A stretch of DNA of 63,695 nucleotides from Sphingobacteriales bacterium (GCA_016219985.1 JACRJO010000037.1:136251-199945); one strand, 5' to 3'. Counted from the first letter of the stretch, positions 44,569 to 53,175 are shown. Notes: generated from the letters alone by a model not told the origin. Translations and numbers: made by a program.

Positions 44569-45573
44569 ATGAAGGTTAACCGTAAAGTGCAGACACTCGA
44601 TGAGTTCACGATCCAGCAGCTCCGGGATTTTCCGCATGCCACCGGTGAGTTGTCCCACCTGCTCCGGAATATCGGGCTGGCGGCCAAACGGGTGAATGTG
44701 GAAGTAAACAAAGCCGGCCTCGTGGATATCCTGGGGGATGCAGGCACCATCAACGTGCAGGGGGAGGAAGTGAAAAAATTGGATGTGTTTGCCAATGACC
44801 ATTTTACCGGGGTGCTGAAGCACGGGATCGCCTGCGCGGGGATCGCGAGTGAGGAACTGGATGATTTCGTGGCTTTTGATGATGCAAAAAGCGTGAATTC
44901 AAAATATGTTTGCCTGTACGACCCGCTGGATGGCAGCGCCAATATTGATGTGAACGTATCCATTGGCACCATATTCAGCGTGTACCGCCGGGTAACACCG
45001 ATCGGTACCGTTGTGACAAAAGAAGACTTCCTGCAACCGGGCAACCAGCAGGTGGCGGCAGGCTATATCGTTTATGGTTCCTCCACGATGATGGTCTATG
45101 CCACGCGCCGGGGAGTGAATGGGTTTACCCTGGATCCTTCCATTGGGGAATGGACCCTCAGTCACCCGGATATTAAATGCCCGGAACTGGGAAAGATCTA
45201 TTCGGTGAATCACGGTAACTTCTTCCAGTATGAAGAAAGGGTACGGAATTATATCACGACCTGCCAGCGGAAGGATAAGACAAACGGGGGACCCTATACC
45301 CAGCGCTATATCGGCAGCATGGTATCGGATGTGCATCGTAACCTGATCAAGGGAGGCATTTTTATGTACCCGGGGACGGTGGATAAACCAAAAGGGAAGC
45401 TCAGGCTCCTGTACGAATGCAATCCCTTTGCGTTCATTGTTACCGTAGCCGGGGGCAAGGCTACCAACGGGAAGATCCGGATCCTGGATGTGGTGCCCAC
45501 CGAGCTGCACCAGCGTTCGCCTTTTTTTGTTGGCAGCCGGTTAATGATGGAAGAACTCGAAACCTATTTATAA
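44569..45573 (+). CDS. fbp: Fructose-1,6-bisphosphatase class 1
   Basis: The protein has 334 aa. It hydrolyses fructose-1,6-bisphosphate in gluconeogenesis. Metal-binding motifs are intact: CLYDPLDGSANIDVNVSIGTIF contains the DPLDGSSN-type signature with Ala for the second Ser. GGIFMYPGTVDKPKGKLRLLYECNP is the substrate-binding end. The ATPase gene of an ABC transporter starts 3 nt after the stop, so the two are co-transcribed, though no functional link is obvious. Confidence 0.97.
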   Translation: MKVNRKVQTLDEFTIQQLRDFPHATGELSHLLRNIGLAAKRVNVEVNKAGLVDILGDAGTINVQGEEVKKLDVFANDHFTGVLKHGIACAGIASEELDDFVAFDDAKSVNSKYVCLYDPLDGSANIDVNVSIGTIFSVYRRVTPIGTVVTKEDFLQPGNQQVAAGYIVYGSSTMMVYATRRGVNGFTLDPSIGEWTLSHPDIKCPELGKIYSVNHGNFFQYEERVRNYITTCQRKDKTNGGPYTQRYIGSMVSDVHRNLIKGGIFMYPGTVDKPKGKLRLLYECNPFAFIVTVAGGKATNGKIRILDVVPTELHQRSPFFVGSRLMMEELETYL

Positions 45574-45576
45574 AAA

Positions 45577-46338
45577 ATGGCAAACACAATCATATCTGTA
45601 AAGGAACTGGTAAAGAATTATGGCAGTTTCCAGGCCGTGAAGGGGATTTCTTTCGATGTGAACGAGGGGGAAATATTCGGGCTGCTCGGTCCCAACGGCG
45701 CCGGTAAATCCACCACCCTCGAGATCATTGAGACCCTGCGCACCAAGACCAGCGGCAGTGTGACTGTGGATGGGCTGGACCTGGACAGGGATCCCCGGGA
45801 GATCAAGAAGATCATCGGGGTGCAATTGCAGACCAGCGGGTATTTCCCGGGCCTGAACCTGCTCCAGCTGATCGAATTGTTCTGCGGCCTGTACAACCGG
45901 AATGTGAATCCCATGGAACTGCTGGAAATGGTAAACCTGAAGGATAAGGCCAAAGCCAGTGTGAAAGAACTCAGCGGGGGACAAAAACAACGGTTCTCGG
46001 TGGCGACCACATTGATCAATCAGCCGCGGATTATTTTCCTCGATGAACCCACCACGGGACTGGACCCGCAGGCGCGCCGGAGTCTTTGGGAACTGGTAAA
46101 AAATATCAGGGCCCGGGGAACCACCGTAATTATCACCACCCATTATATGGATGAAGCGGAATACCTCTGTGACCGGGTGGCGATCATTGATGCCGGGAAG
46201 ATCATTGCATTAGGTACACCCGATAAACTGATTGATAACCTGCTGGCATCCGGTTTTGAGCGACCCCGGGAAATGAAACTGGCCAACCTGGAAGATGTGT
46301 TTATCAGCCTGACGGGGCATTCGCTGCGGGAGGATTAG
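45577..46338 (+). CDS. ABC transporter ATP-binding protein
   Basis: The protein has 253 aa with a complete nucleotide-binding domain: Walker A GPNGAGKST, signature LSGGQKQRFSVA, Walker B IIFLDEPTTGLDPQ and switch His in ITTHYMDEAE. The short C-terminus resembles the DrrA/CcmA-like ABC-2 exporter group. The matching permease is not in the window: the next gene is an FKBP. The partner must be encoded elsewhere or be lost. It is co-transcribed with fbp. Confidence 0.92.
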   Translation: MANTIISVKELVKNYGSFQAVKGISFDVNEGEIFGLLGPNGAGKSTTLEIIETLRTKTSGSVTVDGLDLDRDPREIKKIIGVQLQTSGYFPGLNLLQLIELFCGLYNRNVNPMELLEMVNLKDKAKASVKELSGGQKQRFSVATTLINQPRIIFLDEPTTGLDPQARRSLWELVKNIRARGTTVIITTHYMDEAEYLCDRVAIIDAGKIIALGTPDKLIDNLLASGFERPREMKLANLEDVFISLTGHSLRED

Positions 46339-46457
46339 GCGTATGCTGAAGTGAAGACCGGGGTAACTATTATTTATCTTTTTTCGAACATCGGGGAACG
46401 ACTATTGTAATCAATTTTCATTAAGCGGATTCTAAAGCCCCCGGGGGTTAATATTAT

Positions 46458-46895
46458 ATGAGTATTCAAAACAAACTAAAAGAATTTATGCAGGGAAAAA
46501 TTGAAGCGCAAAAAGCAGCCGGCCTCGCTTTTATGAAGGAGAATAAGGCAAAGGCAGGTGTACAGGAATTGCCCGAAGGCATCCAGTATGAAGTGATCAA
46601 AGAAGGAACAGGGGTGCAGCCCTTGCTGAAGGAAACGGTCAAAGCCCATTACAAGGGCTCCCTGCTGGATGGAAAGGAGTTTGATAATTCCTTTAAAAGA
46701 GGACAGCCATTTTCCGCCCCATTGACCGCGCTGATCAAGGGCTGGCAGATCGCCCTTCCCCTGATGAAGGAGGGCAGTCACTGGCGCTTATGGATCCCTT
46801 CTCATCTCGCCTATGGCGACCGGGGAGCGGGCAGTGATATTCCGGGGGGCGCCACCCTGGTATTTGAAGTGGAACTTATTCAGGTAATAAAATAA
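46458..46895 (+). CDS. FKBP-type peptidyl-prolyl isomerase (cytoplasmic)
   Basis: The protein has 145 aa without a signal peptide. A short N-terminal helix (FMQGKIEAQKAAGLAFMKEN, as in FkpA/FklB proteins) precedes the FKBP domain, with VKAHYKGSLLDGKEFDNSF, then LIKGWQIALPLMKEGSHWRL and PSHLAYGDRGAG. It speeds proline isomerisation during folding. It is followed 8 nt later by the DinB-family gene, forming a likely operon of three. Confidence 0.95.
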   Translation: MSIQNKLKEFMQGKIEAQKAAGLAFMKENKAKAGVQELPEGIQYEVIKEGTGVQPLLKETVKAHYKGSLLDGKEFDNSFKRGQPFSAPLTALIKGWQIALPLMKEGSHWRLWIPSHLAYGDRGAGSDIPGGATLVFEVELIQVIK

Positions 46896-46903
46896 GATAA
46901 GCT

Positions 46904-47440
46904 ATGCAGGTGACCACAGATCCCCGGTATCCCATCGGGCAGTACGAACCACAGCCCTATTCGGCAGAACAGAAAATTGAATGGCTGGCAGATATCAAGT
47001 TCCTGCCCTTGCAAATAGAAAATGCCATCCTGAACCTGGACGAAGCGCAATTGCAGACGCCGTACCGGGAAGGAGGATGGACCGTTCACCAGTTGGTGCA
47101 CCATGTGGCCGACAGTCACATGAATGCCTATTGCCGGTTTAAGCTGACCCTGACGGAGGACAATCCCACGATCAAAACATACGAAGAGCAGCTATGGGCC
47201 GAATTGTATGATGTGAAGAAACTCCCGGTGAATATTTCAATCACCCTGCTGCATGCCCTCCACGCCCGCTGGTATGAAGCATTGAAATATGTTACCGATG
47301 ATGAATGGAATAACAGGACCGCCTATCACCCGGGGCTGAAGAAAACGGTCCGGTTATGGTACCTGCTGGGACTCTATGCCTGGCATGGCAAGCATCATGT
47401 GGCGCATATCACCACTTTGAGGGAGAATAAAGGATGGTGA
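46904..47440 (+). CDS. BstA/YfiT-like DinB-superfamily metal-dependent transferase
   Basis: The protein has 178 aa. The YfiT family metal site is visible: the first His in VHQLVHHVADSHMNAY, and the C-terminal pair in LYAWHGKHHVAHI. YfiT is the bacillithiol S-transferase BstA in Bacillus. Two bacillithiol synthesis genes (bshC, bshB1) in the same window make this assignment plausible, though the substrate cannot be read from sequence. It lies between the FKBP and Nudix genes on one strand with tight spacing. Confidence 0.85.
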   Translation: MQVTTDPRYPIGQYEPQPYSAEQKIEWLADIKFLPLQIENAILNLDEAQLQTPYREGGWTVHQLVHHVADSHMNAYCRFKLTLTEDNPTIKTYEEQLWAELYDVKKLPVNISITLLHALHARWYEALKYVTDDEWNNRTAYHPGLKKTVRLWYLLGLYAWHGKHHVAHITTLRENKGW

Positions 47441-47493
47441 TTCATTGCTTAATTATCAATAACGATACCGTCAAACAGAAACGAAGTTCATTC

Positions 47494-48042
47494 ATGAAAT
47501 GGAAAGTGCTCTCCTCCGAATACCTGTTTAACGACAACTGGTTCAAAGTGCGCCGGGAACGCTGTGAAACGCCGGGCGGAAAGATTGTTGACCCCTATTA
47601 TATCTATGACTTTTCCACCTGGGTGGGAGCTCTGCCGGTAACGGAAGAAGGAAAAATACTGATGGTAAAGCAATACCGCCATGCGATTGGTGAAACCTGC
47701 ATCGAGATCCCCGGTGGCTGTGTGGATGATACGGATGCGGACCTCGAAGCGGCCATCGCCCGGGAATTAAGGGAAGAAACCGGTTATGCCTTCAGTTCCT
47801 TCGAATACCTCGGGAAAATTTCTCCCAACCCCTCCACCAATTCCAACCTGATGCACATGTTCCTGGCGAAGGGAGGTAAAAAAGTGACGGAACAGCAGCT
47901 CGATGATAACGAGGAGATCGAGGTGGTGGAGATGAGTATGGAAGAACTGAAAAGCCTGTTGCGGAATAACCAGTTGCTTCAATCCATGCACGTAAGCTGC
48001 CTGCTCTATGGGTTGGAGAAAATGGGGGAGCTGAAATATTAG
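47494..48042 (+). CDS. Nudix hydrolase (ADP-sugar pyrophosphatase type)
   Basis: The protein has 182 aa from ATG 47494, chosen because the family's N-terminal strand (MKWKVLSSEYLFNDNWFKVRRE) starts there; a frame opening at 47434 overlaps the previous gene by 7 bp. The Nudix box is complete: GGCVDDTDADLEAAIARELREETGY (G-x5-E-x7-REL-x-EE-x-G pattern). The IEIPGG before it fits ADP-ribose or ADP-sugar hydrolases. Probable last gene of the FKBP operon. Confidence 0.93.
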   Translation: MKWKVLSSEYLFNDNWFKVRRERCETPGGKIVDPYYIYDFSTWVGALPVTEEGKILMVKQYRHAIGETCIEIPGGCVDDTDADLEAAIARELREETGYAFSSFEYLGKISPNPSTNSNLMHMFLAKGGKKVTEQQLDDNEEIEVVEMSMEELKSLLRNNQLLQSMHVSCLLYGLEKMGELKY

Positions 48043-48082
48043 GGGTGGGTTAATTATCTTTTGATAGAACTCAATAAGCTAT

Positions 48083-48110
48083 GAGCTGTGAGCTTCGAGC
48101 TATGAGTTGC
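48083..48110. repeat. Heptamer tandem repeat (gagctat-type, 4 units)
   Basis: The units are gagctgt, gagcttc, gagctat and gagttgc, 40 bp after the Nudix stop. Confidence 0.65.
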
Positions 48111-48135
48111 GAGCCATTGCTGGCAAAAAGCAGCA

Positions 48136-49452
48136 TTAATGATCCCATAACTCTTTTACAGTTGCCAGGCTTAGCTCTCCCACCAGGAATATACTGCCAC
48201 AAACCAGGATCATGTCTTTTTTACCGGCCTTCAGGGAGGCTTCCGTCAATGCCTTGTTTACATGGGGAAAATGATTTCCCTTTAACCCGTACCGGGCGGC
48301 TTTGGCGCTTAGTTCTTCTTCGGGCAGGGCCCGGGGTATCTGTGCCCGGGTAAAATAATAACGGGCCTGTTTGGGCAACAGTGCCAGTACTTTTTCCACT
48401 TCCTTATCCTTCACCATCCCCAGTACGATATGCAGTTCATTATGTGATGTCAGCTCTACTTGTTTTAAGAGTTGCAGTATCCCGTCCACATTATGCGCCA
48501 CATCGAGTACCAGGAGGGGAGCCGTATGGATGATCTCCCAGCGGCCATGCAGCCCGGTTATTTTTTTAGCGTGGCGAAGCGCTTCATGGATCTGGCTGTC
48601 ATCCAGCTTCCATCCTTTTTTCTTCAATTGCGAACAGGCTTCCAGTACGGTCAGCAGGTTTTTGGCCTGGTAAATACCGGGCAGGTCCAGTTCGTAGGTT
48701 TTATGATCTGTATGGTGAGCCGATGCCACTTCCACCAGCAGGGCATGATCTTGCCATTGCCAGTTCACGGCCTGCCGCTGGCGGGAAGCCAGGACCAGTT
48801 CACTGTTTTTTTCGGCCGCCAGTTTTTCAAACACGGGTAAGGTTTCCGGTAATGATTCCCCGATTACTACGGGTACTCCCGGTTTAATGATCCCGGCTTT
48901 TTCATACGCGATCTTTTCAAGGGTATCGCCCAGCAAATTCATGTGATCCCAGCCGATATTGGTGATCACCGATACTTCCGGCTTTATGATATTCGTGCTG
49001 TCCAGCCTTCCTCCCAGACCTGTTTCAATCACCGCGATATCCACTTTTTCTTTGGCAAAATGATCAAAGGCCATGGCGACCGTGAGTTCGAAAAAACTGG
49101 GTTCGATTTTATGGATCAGGGGTTTTGCCTGTTCTGTGAAATCTATCACATTCTGTTCCGGTATCATTTTCCCGTTCACTTTGATCCGTTCCCGGAAATC
49201 CCTGAGATGGGGAGAGGTATAGAGACCGGTTTTATACCCGGCGGTTTGCAGGATGGCGGCCAGCATATGGCTCACGGAGCCTTTTCCATTGGTACCGGCA
49301 ATATGAATTGTTTTGAACCGGGATTGCGGGTCGCCCAGTTCCCGGCAAAGTTCAAGGGTATTCGACAGGTCTTTTTTATAAGCTGCTGCCCCGATGCGGC
49401 TGAACATGGGCAGGCGGTTAAACAAATAGTCAAGGGTTTGGGCATAATCCAT
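48136..49452 (-). CDS. folC: Folylpolyglutamate synthase/dihydrofolate synthase
   Basis: The protein has 438 aa. The Mur-ligase-like P-loop HIAGTNGKGSVSHML, the Lys-containing region YEKAGIIKPG and LDVAHNVDG identify it. It adds glutamate to dihydropteroate or folates. ATG 49452 is chosen: a perfect -7 element (TACTTTTG) ends 5 nt before it, and the longer frame from 49482 would start inside the downstream terminator of tonB. The mRNA is probably leaderless. Confidence 0.96.
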   Translation of the reverse strand: MDYAQTLDYLFNRLPMFSRIGAAAYKKDLSNTLELCRELGDPQSRFKTIHIAGTNGKGSVSHMLAAILQTAGYKTGLYTSPHLRDFRERIKVNGKMIPEQNVIDFTEQAKPLIHKIEPSFFELTVAMAFDHFAKEKVDIAVIETGLGGRLDSTNIIKPEVSVITNIGWDHMNLLGDTLEKIAYEKAGIIKPGVPVVIGESLPETLPVFEKLAAEKNSELVLASRQRQAVNWQWQDHALLVEVASAHHTDHKTYELDLPGIYQAKNLLTVLEACSQLKKKGWKLDDSQIHEALRHAKKITGLHGRWEIIHTAPLLVLDVAHNVDGILQLLKQVELTSHNELHIVLGMVKDKEVEKVLALLPKQARYYFTRAQIPRALPEEELSAKAARYGLKGNHFPHVNKALTEASLKAGKKDMILVCGSIFLVGELSLATVKELWDH

Positions 49453-49457
49453 CCAGG

Positions 49458-49465
49458 CAAAAGTA
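49458..49465 (-). promoter_or_regulatory. -7 element TACTTTTG, 5 nt before folC ATG
   Basis: On the minus strand the element is followed by CCTGG and the ATG, predicting a leaderless folC transcript. Confidence 0.55.
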
Positions 49466-49480
49466 GGATTTGCCCCTAAC

Positions 49481-49508
49481 AAAAAACCATCCGCCGCAGC
49501 AGATGGTT
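49481..49508 (-). terminator. Rho-independent terminator of tonB gene
   Basis: On the minus strand AACCATC and GATGGTT form the stem, followed by a run of T (49481-49486). It lies 18 bp after the tonB stop, between tonB and the folC promoter. Confidence 0.75.
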
Positions 49509-49526
49509 GTCAAAAAAATCCTGTAC

Positions 49527-50393
49527 TTAGTTCACCCGGAAATTGAACTGGACAGTGATCATGGATTCATGATCGGCTTTATCAAACCGGATATTCCGCA
49601 GGTAACGCATGATCGCTTCTTTATAGGCAGCGCTGCTTTGTGTAGACCCTTTGGCAATGCTGACAAAACTGCCGCTGCCATCCGGGGATACATTTACATT
49701 CGCATAGATCGTGGCTTTTTCCAGGTCGCCTTCAAAGGAATAACTCCGGACAATTTTCCGGTCACCCCGGGTTACCCTCGGCCCACTGCCCGTACCCGCA
49801 CCCGAACCATTGCCGCCGCCCACACCACTGCCATTACCGCCGCCCACGCCGCTGCCATTTCCAACACCTGTCCCGGTTCCCGTGCCACCGCTGCGGTCAT
49901 AATTTTCAGCTGCACCACCGCCACGCCCGGTACCGGTGGTCGTTTTACCCAATACCGCTTTGGGCCGGGGAGGGGCGGGATTCTCAATCACCTTGGGTTC
50001 CGTTTTGGTAACAGAAGTATTCGTGATCTTCGTTGCGGTTGGTTTTGTAATCGCCACAGGCTTCGTGATCGCCGGGCTATTGCTGTTATCATCTGTTTCT
50101 TTCACCTCCTGTGAAGGTTCATTGGTGCCGGGAGGCAGGGGAGCTGCCTGCGCGATGCCCGGGGCGCCGCTTGCCTGCACCGGGTTGCCACCGCCGCCGC
50201 CGCCGTCCTGGAACGGAACAGGGGGATCAGGAGGTAAATTCAATTCCACCTCGATACCGGTAAACTCCACCGTTTTCTCAAATACCGGCAGTTTCCACTT
50301 CAGCAGGAACATCAGCAGGATAAAGAGAACCGTAAAAACACCCGTGATCAGGGCCGCTCGGGACCGGTATTGTGCTTCAAGGGAGGCCGACAT
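49527..50393 (-). CDS. TonB-family energy transducer
   Basis: The protein has 288 aa from ATG 50393. An ATG at 50411 is in frame, but a perfect -7 element ends one base before it, so transcription would start after that codon. One N-terminal membrane helix (AALITGVFTVLFILLMFLL) is followed by a Pro-rich and then extremely Gly-rich periplasmic linker with GSGVGGGN repeats (~residues 155-205). A short C-terminal domain ends FNFRVN. It passes proton-motive energy to outer-membrane transporters. No exbB/exbD is adjacent. Confidence 0.85.
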   Translation of the reverse strand: MSASLEAQYRSRAALITGVFTVLFILLMFLLKWKLPVFEKTVEFTGIEVELNLPPDPPVPFQDGGGGGGNPVQASGAPGIAQAAPLPPGTNEPSQEVKETDDNSNSPAITKPVAITKPTATKITNTSVTKTEPKVIENPAPPRPKAVLGKTTTGTGRGGGAAENYDRSGGTGTGTGVGNGSGVGGGNGSGVGGGNGSGAGTGSGPRVTRGDRKIVRSYSFEGDLEKATIYANVNVSPDGSGSFVSIAKGSTQSSAAYKEAIMRYLRNIRFDKADHESMITVQFNFRVN

Positions 50394-50412
50394 AGTGTAC
50401 ACGTTATTCATA

Positions 50413-50420
50413 CAAATTTA
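50413..50420 (-). promoter_or_regulatory. -7 element TAAATTTG for tonB gene
   Basis: Minus-strand TAnnTTTG, 19 nt before ATG 50393. It overlaps the approach to the alternative ATG 50411 and so argues against that start. Confidence 0.5.
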
Positions 50421-50537
50421 GAGGTTGGGGTTCAATGAAAGCCTTTGTTGTTTATACACAGGTGTTATTAACGATGCAAACCCTGTGCAACTTGCACAAG
50501 CGTCCCTGTTTTAATTGTTAAGATTATCCAAAAGCGG

Positions 50538-51440
50538 CTATTTCCGCAGGTTGGCGATCAGCAAGCCCGTAATCACCAATCCGAAACTGAACAGGTGCAC
50601 CCAGCTGATCTTTTCCCCCAGGATCAGCACGGCTTCGAGGGTGCTGAACACCGGGATCAGGTTGCCGAACAGCGCCGCTCTTCCCGCACCAAGCCGGCGG
50701 ATAGCAATATTCCAGATCCAGAAGCAAATAACCGAAGCGCCGAGCCCGAGGTAGAGAATGATCAGCAGGGTGGAAGGATGCCAGTGTACCGCGGCCGTAA
50801 CGCTCCTTTCATTTAAATAAAAAGGAAAAAGCAGGAGGGTTCCCAGGAAGAAAACCACAAATAAGAAGTTTACAGGCGACACTTCGGCGGGCTTTTTTTT
50901 CACCATCGTATTGTATACGGCAAAGGAAAGCCCTGCTCCGAGCACCCAGAGATCCCCCTTAGTGAAATGCAGGTGCAGGAGATTGTGCCAGTCGCCTTTG
51001 GAGAGGAGGAATAAAATACCCGAAATGCAGATGATCATGCCAATGACACGGGCGGTATGGATATGTTCTTTGAGGAAAATACGGGCAAAGATTACGGACA
51101 GCACAGGAGAGGACGTGGTCCCGATCAGGGCCAGGTTGATGGCCGTGGTGTATTGGGCGCCGATATACACGAATGTATTAAATATGGAGATACCCGTTGC
51201 CGCCGCCAGCCCGAAGTACAGCAGGGATTTTTTAACGACCGGCCATTCCTTTCTGAATGAGGAAAAGGCAAAGGGGAAAATGATCACCGTGGCGGTGAGC
51301 CACCGGAAAAAAGCAAGACTCACCGGCGGGATCTCTTTATAAATGCCCCGCGCTACAATGAAATTCCAGGACCAGATAAAAGTGGCCAGTACCGCAACGG
51401 CGATCCCGGCATATATCGTTTTGGGTGAGGTTGAATGCAT
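50538..51440 (-). CDS. EamA-type DMT superfamily transporter
   Basis: The protein has 300 aa with ten predicted membrane helices in two EamA repeats, beginning IAVAVLATFIWSWNFIVARG; the second starts LWVLGAGLSFAVYNTMVKKK. The family exports small metabolites or amino acids; the substrate is unknown. It starts 5 nt after the radical SAM gene ends, so it is probably co-transcribed with it. Confidence 0.92.
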   Translation of the reverse strand: MHSTSPKTIYAGIAVAVLATFIWSWNFIVARGIYKEIPPVSLAFFRWLTATVIIFPFAFSSFRKEWPVVKKSLLYFGLAAATGISIFNTFVYIGAQYTTAINLALIGTTSSPVLSVIFARIFLKEHIHTARVIGMIICISGILFLLSKGDWHNLLHLHFTKGDLWVLGAGLSFAVYNTMVKKKPAEVSPVNFLFVVFFLGTLLLFPFYLNERSVTAAVHWHPSTLLIILYLGLGASVICFWIWNIAIRRLGAGRAALFGNLIPVFSTLEAVLILGEKISWVHLFSFGLVITGLLIANLRK

Positions 51441-51445
51441 GGAGG

Positions 51446-52747
51446 TCAGAAATGTGCAAAGTCAGTTTCATAACTACCCCTGATCCGTTCGATCGGCGGG
51501 TTGAAATACCCGAATTTTAAATCCGGGAACTCTTCACGGATCAGGTGCTGTAATTGTTTTACGCCCATACAGGCACCGGTATCTGTTACACCGATCTTGC
51601 CGAGGTACCAGTCGGGGTCAATATTGAAATTACGCCACTGGATCATTTTTAAACCGGTATCGAGGATCAGCTTCCGGAGGGCTTCATATTCCGCCTCGGA
51701 GTCCGTCATACCCGGGAAAACAAAATAATTGATCGAGGTCCAGCCGCCGTAAGAACTGACCACTTTCAGGCTTTCAATAATATCTTCGAATTCATAATTA
51801 TTCGGCCGGTAATAGGGCAGGTAGATTTCGGGGCGGGCTGAATTGGTGCTGACCCGTATGGAATCCAGGCCTGCCTTGCACAATACTTTTACGGCTTCCG
51901 GGTTGGAACCATTGGTATTGATATTGATGCTTCCTTTCTTCGTATGCTTCCGGATCTCAATGATCGCTTCGCGGATGGTTTCCCACATCAGCAGGGGTTC
52001 ACCCTCGCAGCCCTGCCCGAAGCTCACAATGGGATAAGGCGCGGTTTCCAGGTGCGGGACGGTAAACTCCACGATCTCTTCAGCCGTGGGTTTAAAACCG
52101 AGGCGGTCCTGTGTGGATACGATCGGCTCTTCATCCGGTTGCAGGGAAATACAACCCACACAATTGGCATTGCAGGCCGGCGAGGCCGGTACCGGGCACT
52201 CCCAGCGGCCAAGGGCAAAGTTCCGGGCGGCCGGGCAACTATAGGTCAGGGCACAGTTATTCATGAGGTGCGACACCAGCCGGTTATGCGGGTAATGTTT
52301 CAGCAATTCTTTCGCACCCTGTTCCACTTTCTTTGCATCATAACCCGAACATTCCTGGCGGATATCCGCTTCGATCCGGACAGCGGGTACATAAAATTTT
52401 TCATTCAGCCAGCCGGCAGCGGTATAACAAAACAGGGGGAGGGTAGGTGCACCAGGCGCCGTTTCATAAGCGGCCAGGTAATAGCCGGTATGAGCAGGCG
52501 GAATAAAAGCCGCAACGGCCCAGCCTTTCTCGCAAAGCCGCATTTCCCCGGTCATTACATCAATGCCAATACCCCGGCGGCCCGGTAATTCATAGAGGGA
52601 ACCGCCATCCGGTAATTCGATCCATTCGTCATCCGGAACAGGAACAGCATCCCAGCCGGTCCGGCCGGTAACATAGAGTGAGGTATCCTCGAAAATATTT
52701 CCTTTCCCGTCGGAATAAAGGATATAGGGGGATTGGGTGAGTGACAT
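51446..52747 (-). CDS. Radical SAM protein, function unknown
   Basis: The protein has 433 aa from ATG 52747. A CxxxCxxC cluster motif (CNANCVGC) sits unusually late, near residue 190, after a ~190-residue N-terminal region with four other cysteines. GQGCEGEPLL and NINTNGSN are typical of the radical SAM barrel (SAM contacts). The last ~80 residues include MIQWRNFNIDPDWYL. The substrate is not evident. The start is supported by a -7 element 4 nt upstream; the longer frame from 52822 begins upstream of it. An EamA exporter gene follows in the same operon. Confidence 0.9.
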   Translation of the reverse strand: MSLTQSPYILYSDGKGNIFEDTSLYVTGRTGWDAVPVPDDEWIELPDGGSLYELPGRRGIGIDVMTGEMRLCEKGWAVAAFIPPAHTGYYLAAYETAPGAPTLPLFCYTAAGWLNEKFYVPAVRIEADIRQECSGYDAKKVEQGAKELLKHYPHNRLVSHLMNNCALTYSCPAARNFALGRWECPVPASPACNANCVGCISLQPDEEPIVSTQDRLGFKPTAEEIVEFTVPHLETAPYPIVSFGQGCEGEPLLMWETIREAIIEIRKHTKKGSININTNGSNPEAVKVLCKAGLDSIRVSTNSARPEIYLPYYRPNNYEFEDIIESLKVVSSYGGWTSINYFVFPGMTDSEAEYEALRKLILDTGLKMIQWRNFNIDPDWYLGKIGVTDTGACMGVKQLQHLIREEFPDLKFGYFNPPIERIRGSYETDFAHF

Positions 52748-52751
52748 GGGG

Positions 52752-52759
52752 CAAAGATA
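52752..52759 (-). promoter_or_regulatory. -7 element TATCTTTG, 4 nt before radical SAM ATG
   Basis: On the minus strand the element is followed by CCCC and the ATG, the same geometry as purK, predicting a leaderless transcript. Confidence 0.6.
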
Positions 52760-52761
52760 GG

Positions 52762-53175
52762 GAATGGGGAATGGTGAATAGTGAATGGGGCCTCTAAGGA
52801 TCATCTGGAATAGGAGGGGCATTTCGTATTCTTCGGGGGAGTAGGCAGTAGGGAGTAGGTAGTAGGCAGTAGTGGGGCATTAGGGAAAAGCCCGACCTGC
52901 CGGCCGAAGCTTTAGCGCAGGCGGGAGGGCTGAAATTATTGTAGAATGATTGTGAAGAAAGAAATAAACCCTGACCCGCTGCGCCTGGCTTAGCGAGGCG
53001 AGAAGGGTGACATTATTGATTGTCAGGGATGGTGAATAGTGAATAGTGAATAGTGAATAGTGAATGGTGAATGGGGCCTTCTGTGGGCATTGCGTTTTGA
53101 AAATCGAAAATGACTTTTTTAGACAGCTTCTTAGGATGCCCTGACATCTAACAACCTGCCTACCGGACAGGCAGG
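52762..53175. repeat. Repeat-filled spacer upstream of the radical SAM operon
   Basis: No gene is seen in 52760-53301. Heptamer arrays lie at 52762-52789 (gaatggg/gaatagt, 4 units), 52841-52875 (gtaggca, 5 units) and 53032-53073 (gtgaata/gtgaatg, 6 units). A dispersed GTATTC block lies at 52787-52840, and a 21-bp palindrome (copy 3, one mismatch) at 53155-53175. Confidence 0.8.
52895..52924. repeat. 30-bp hairpin repeat, copy identical to 17842-17871
   Basis: The same 30 bases and orientation as the first copy, 35 kb away. Confidence 0.75.
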
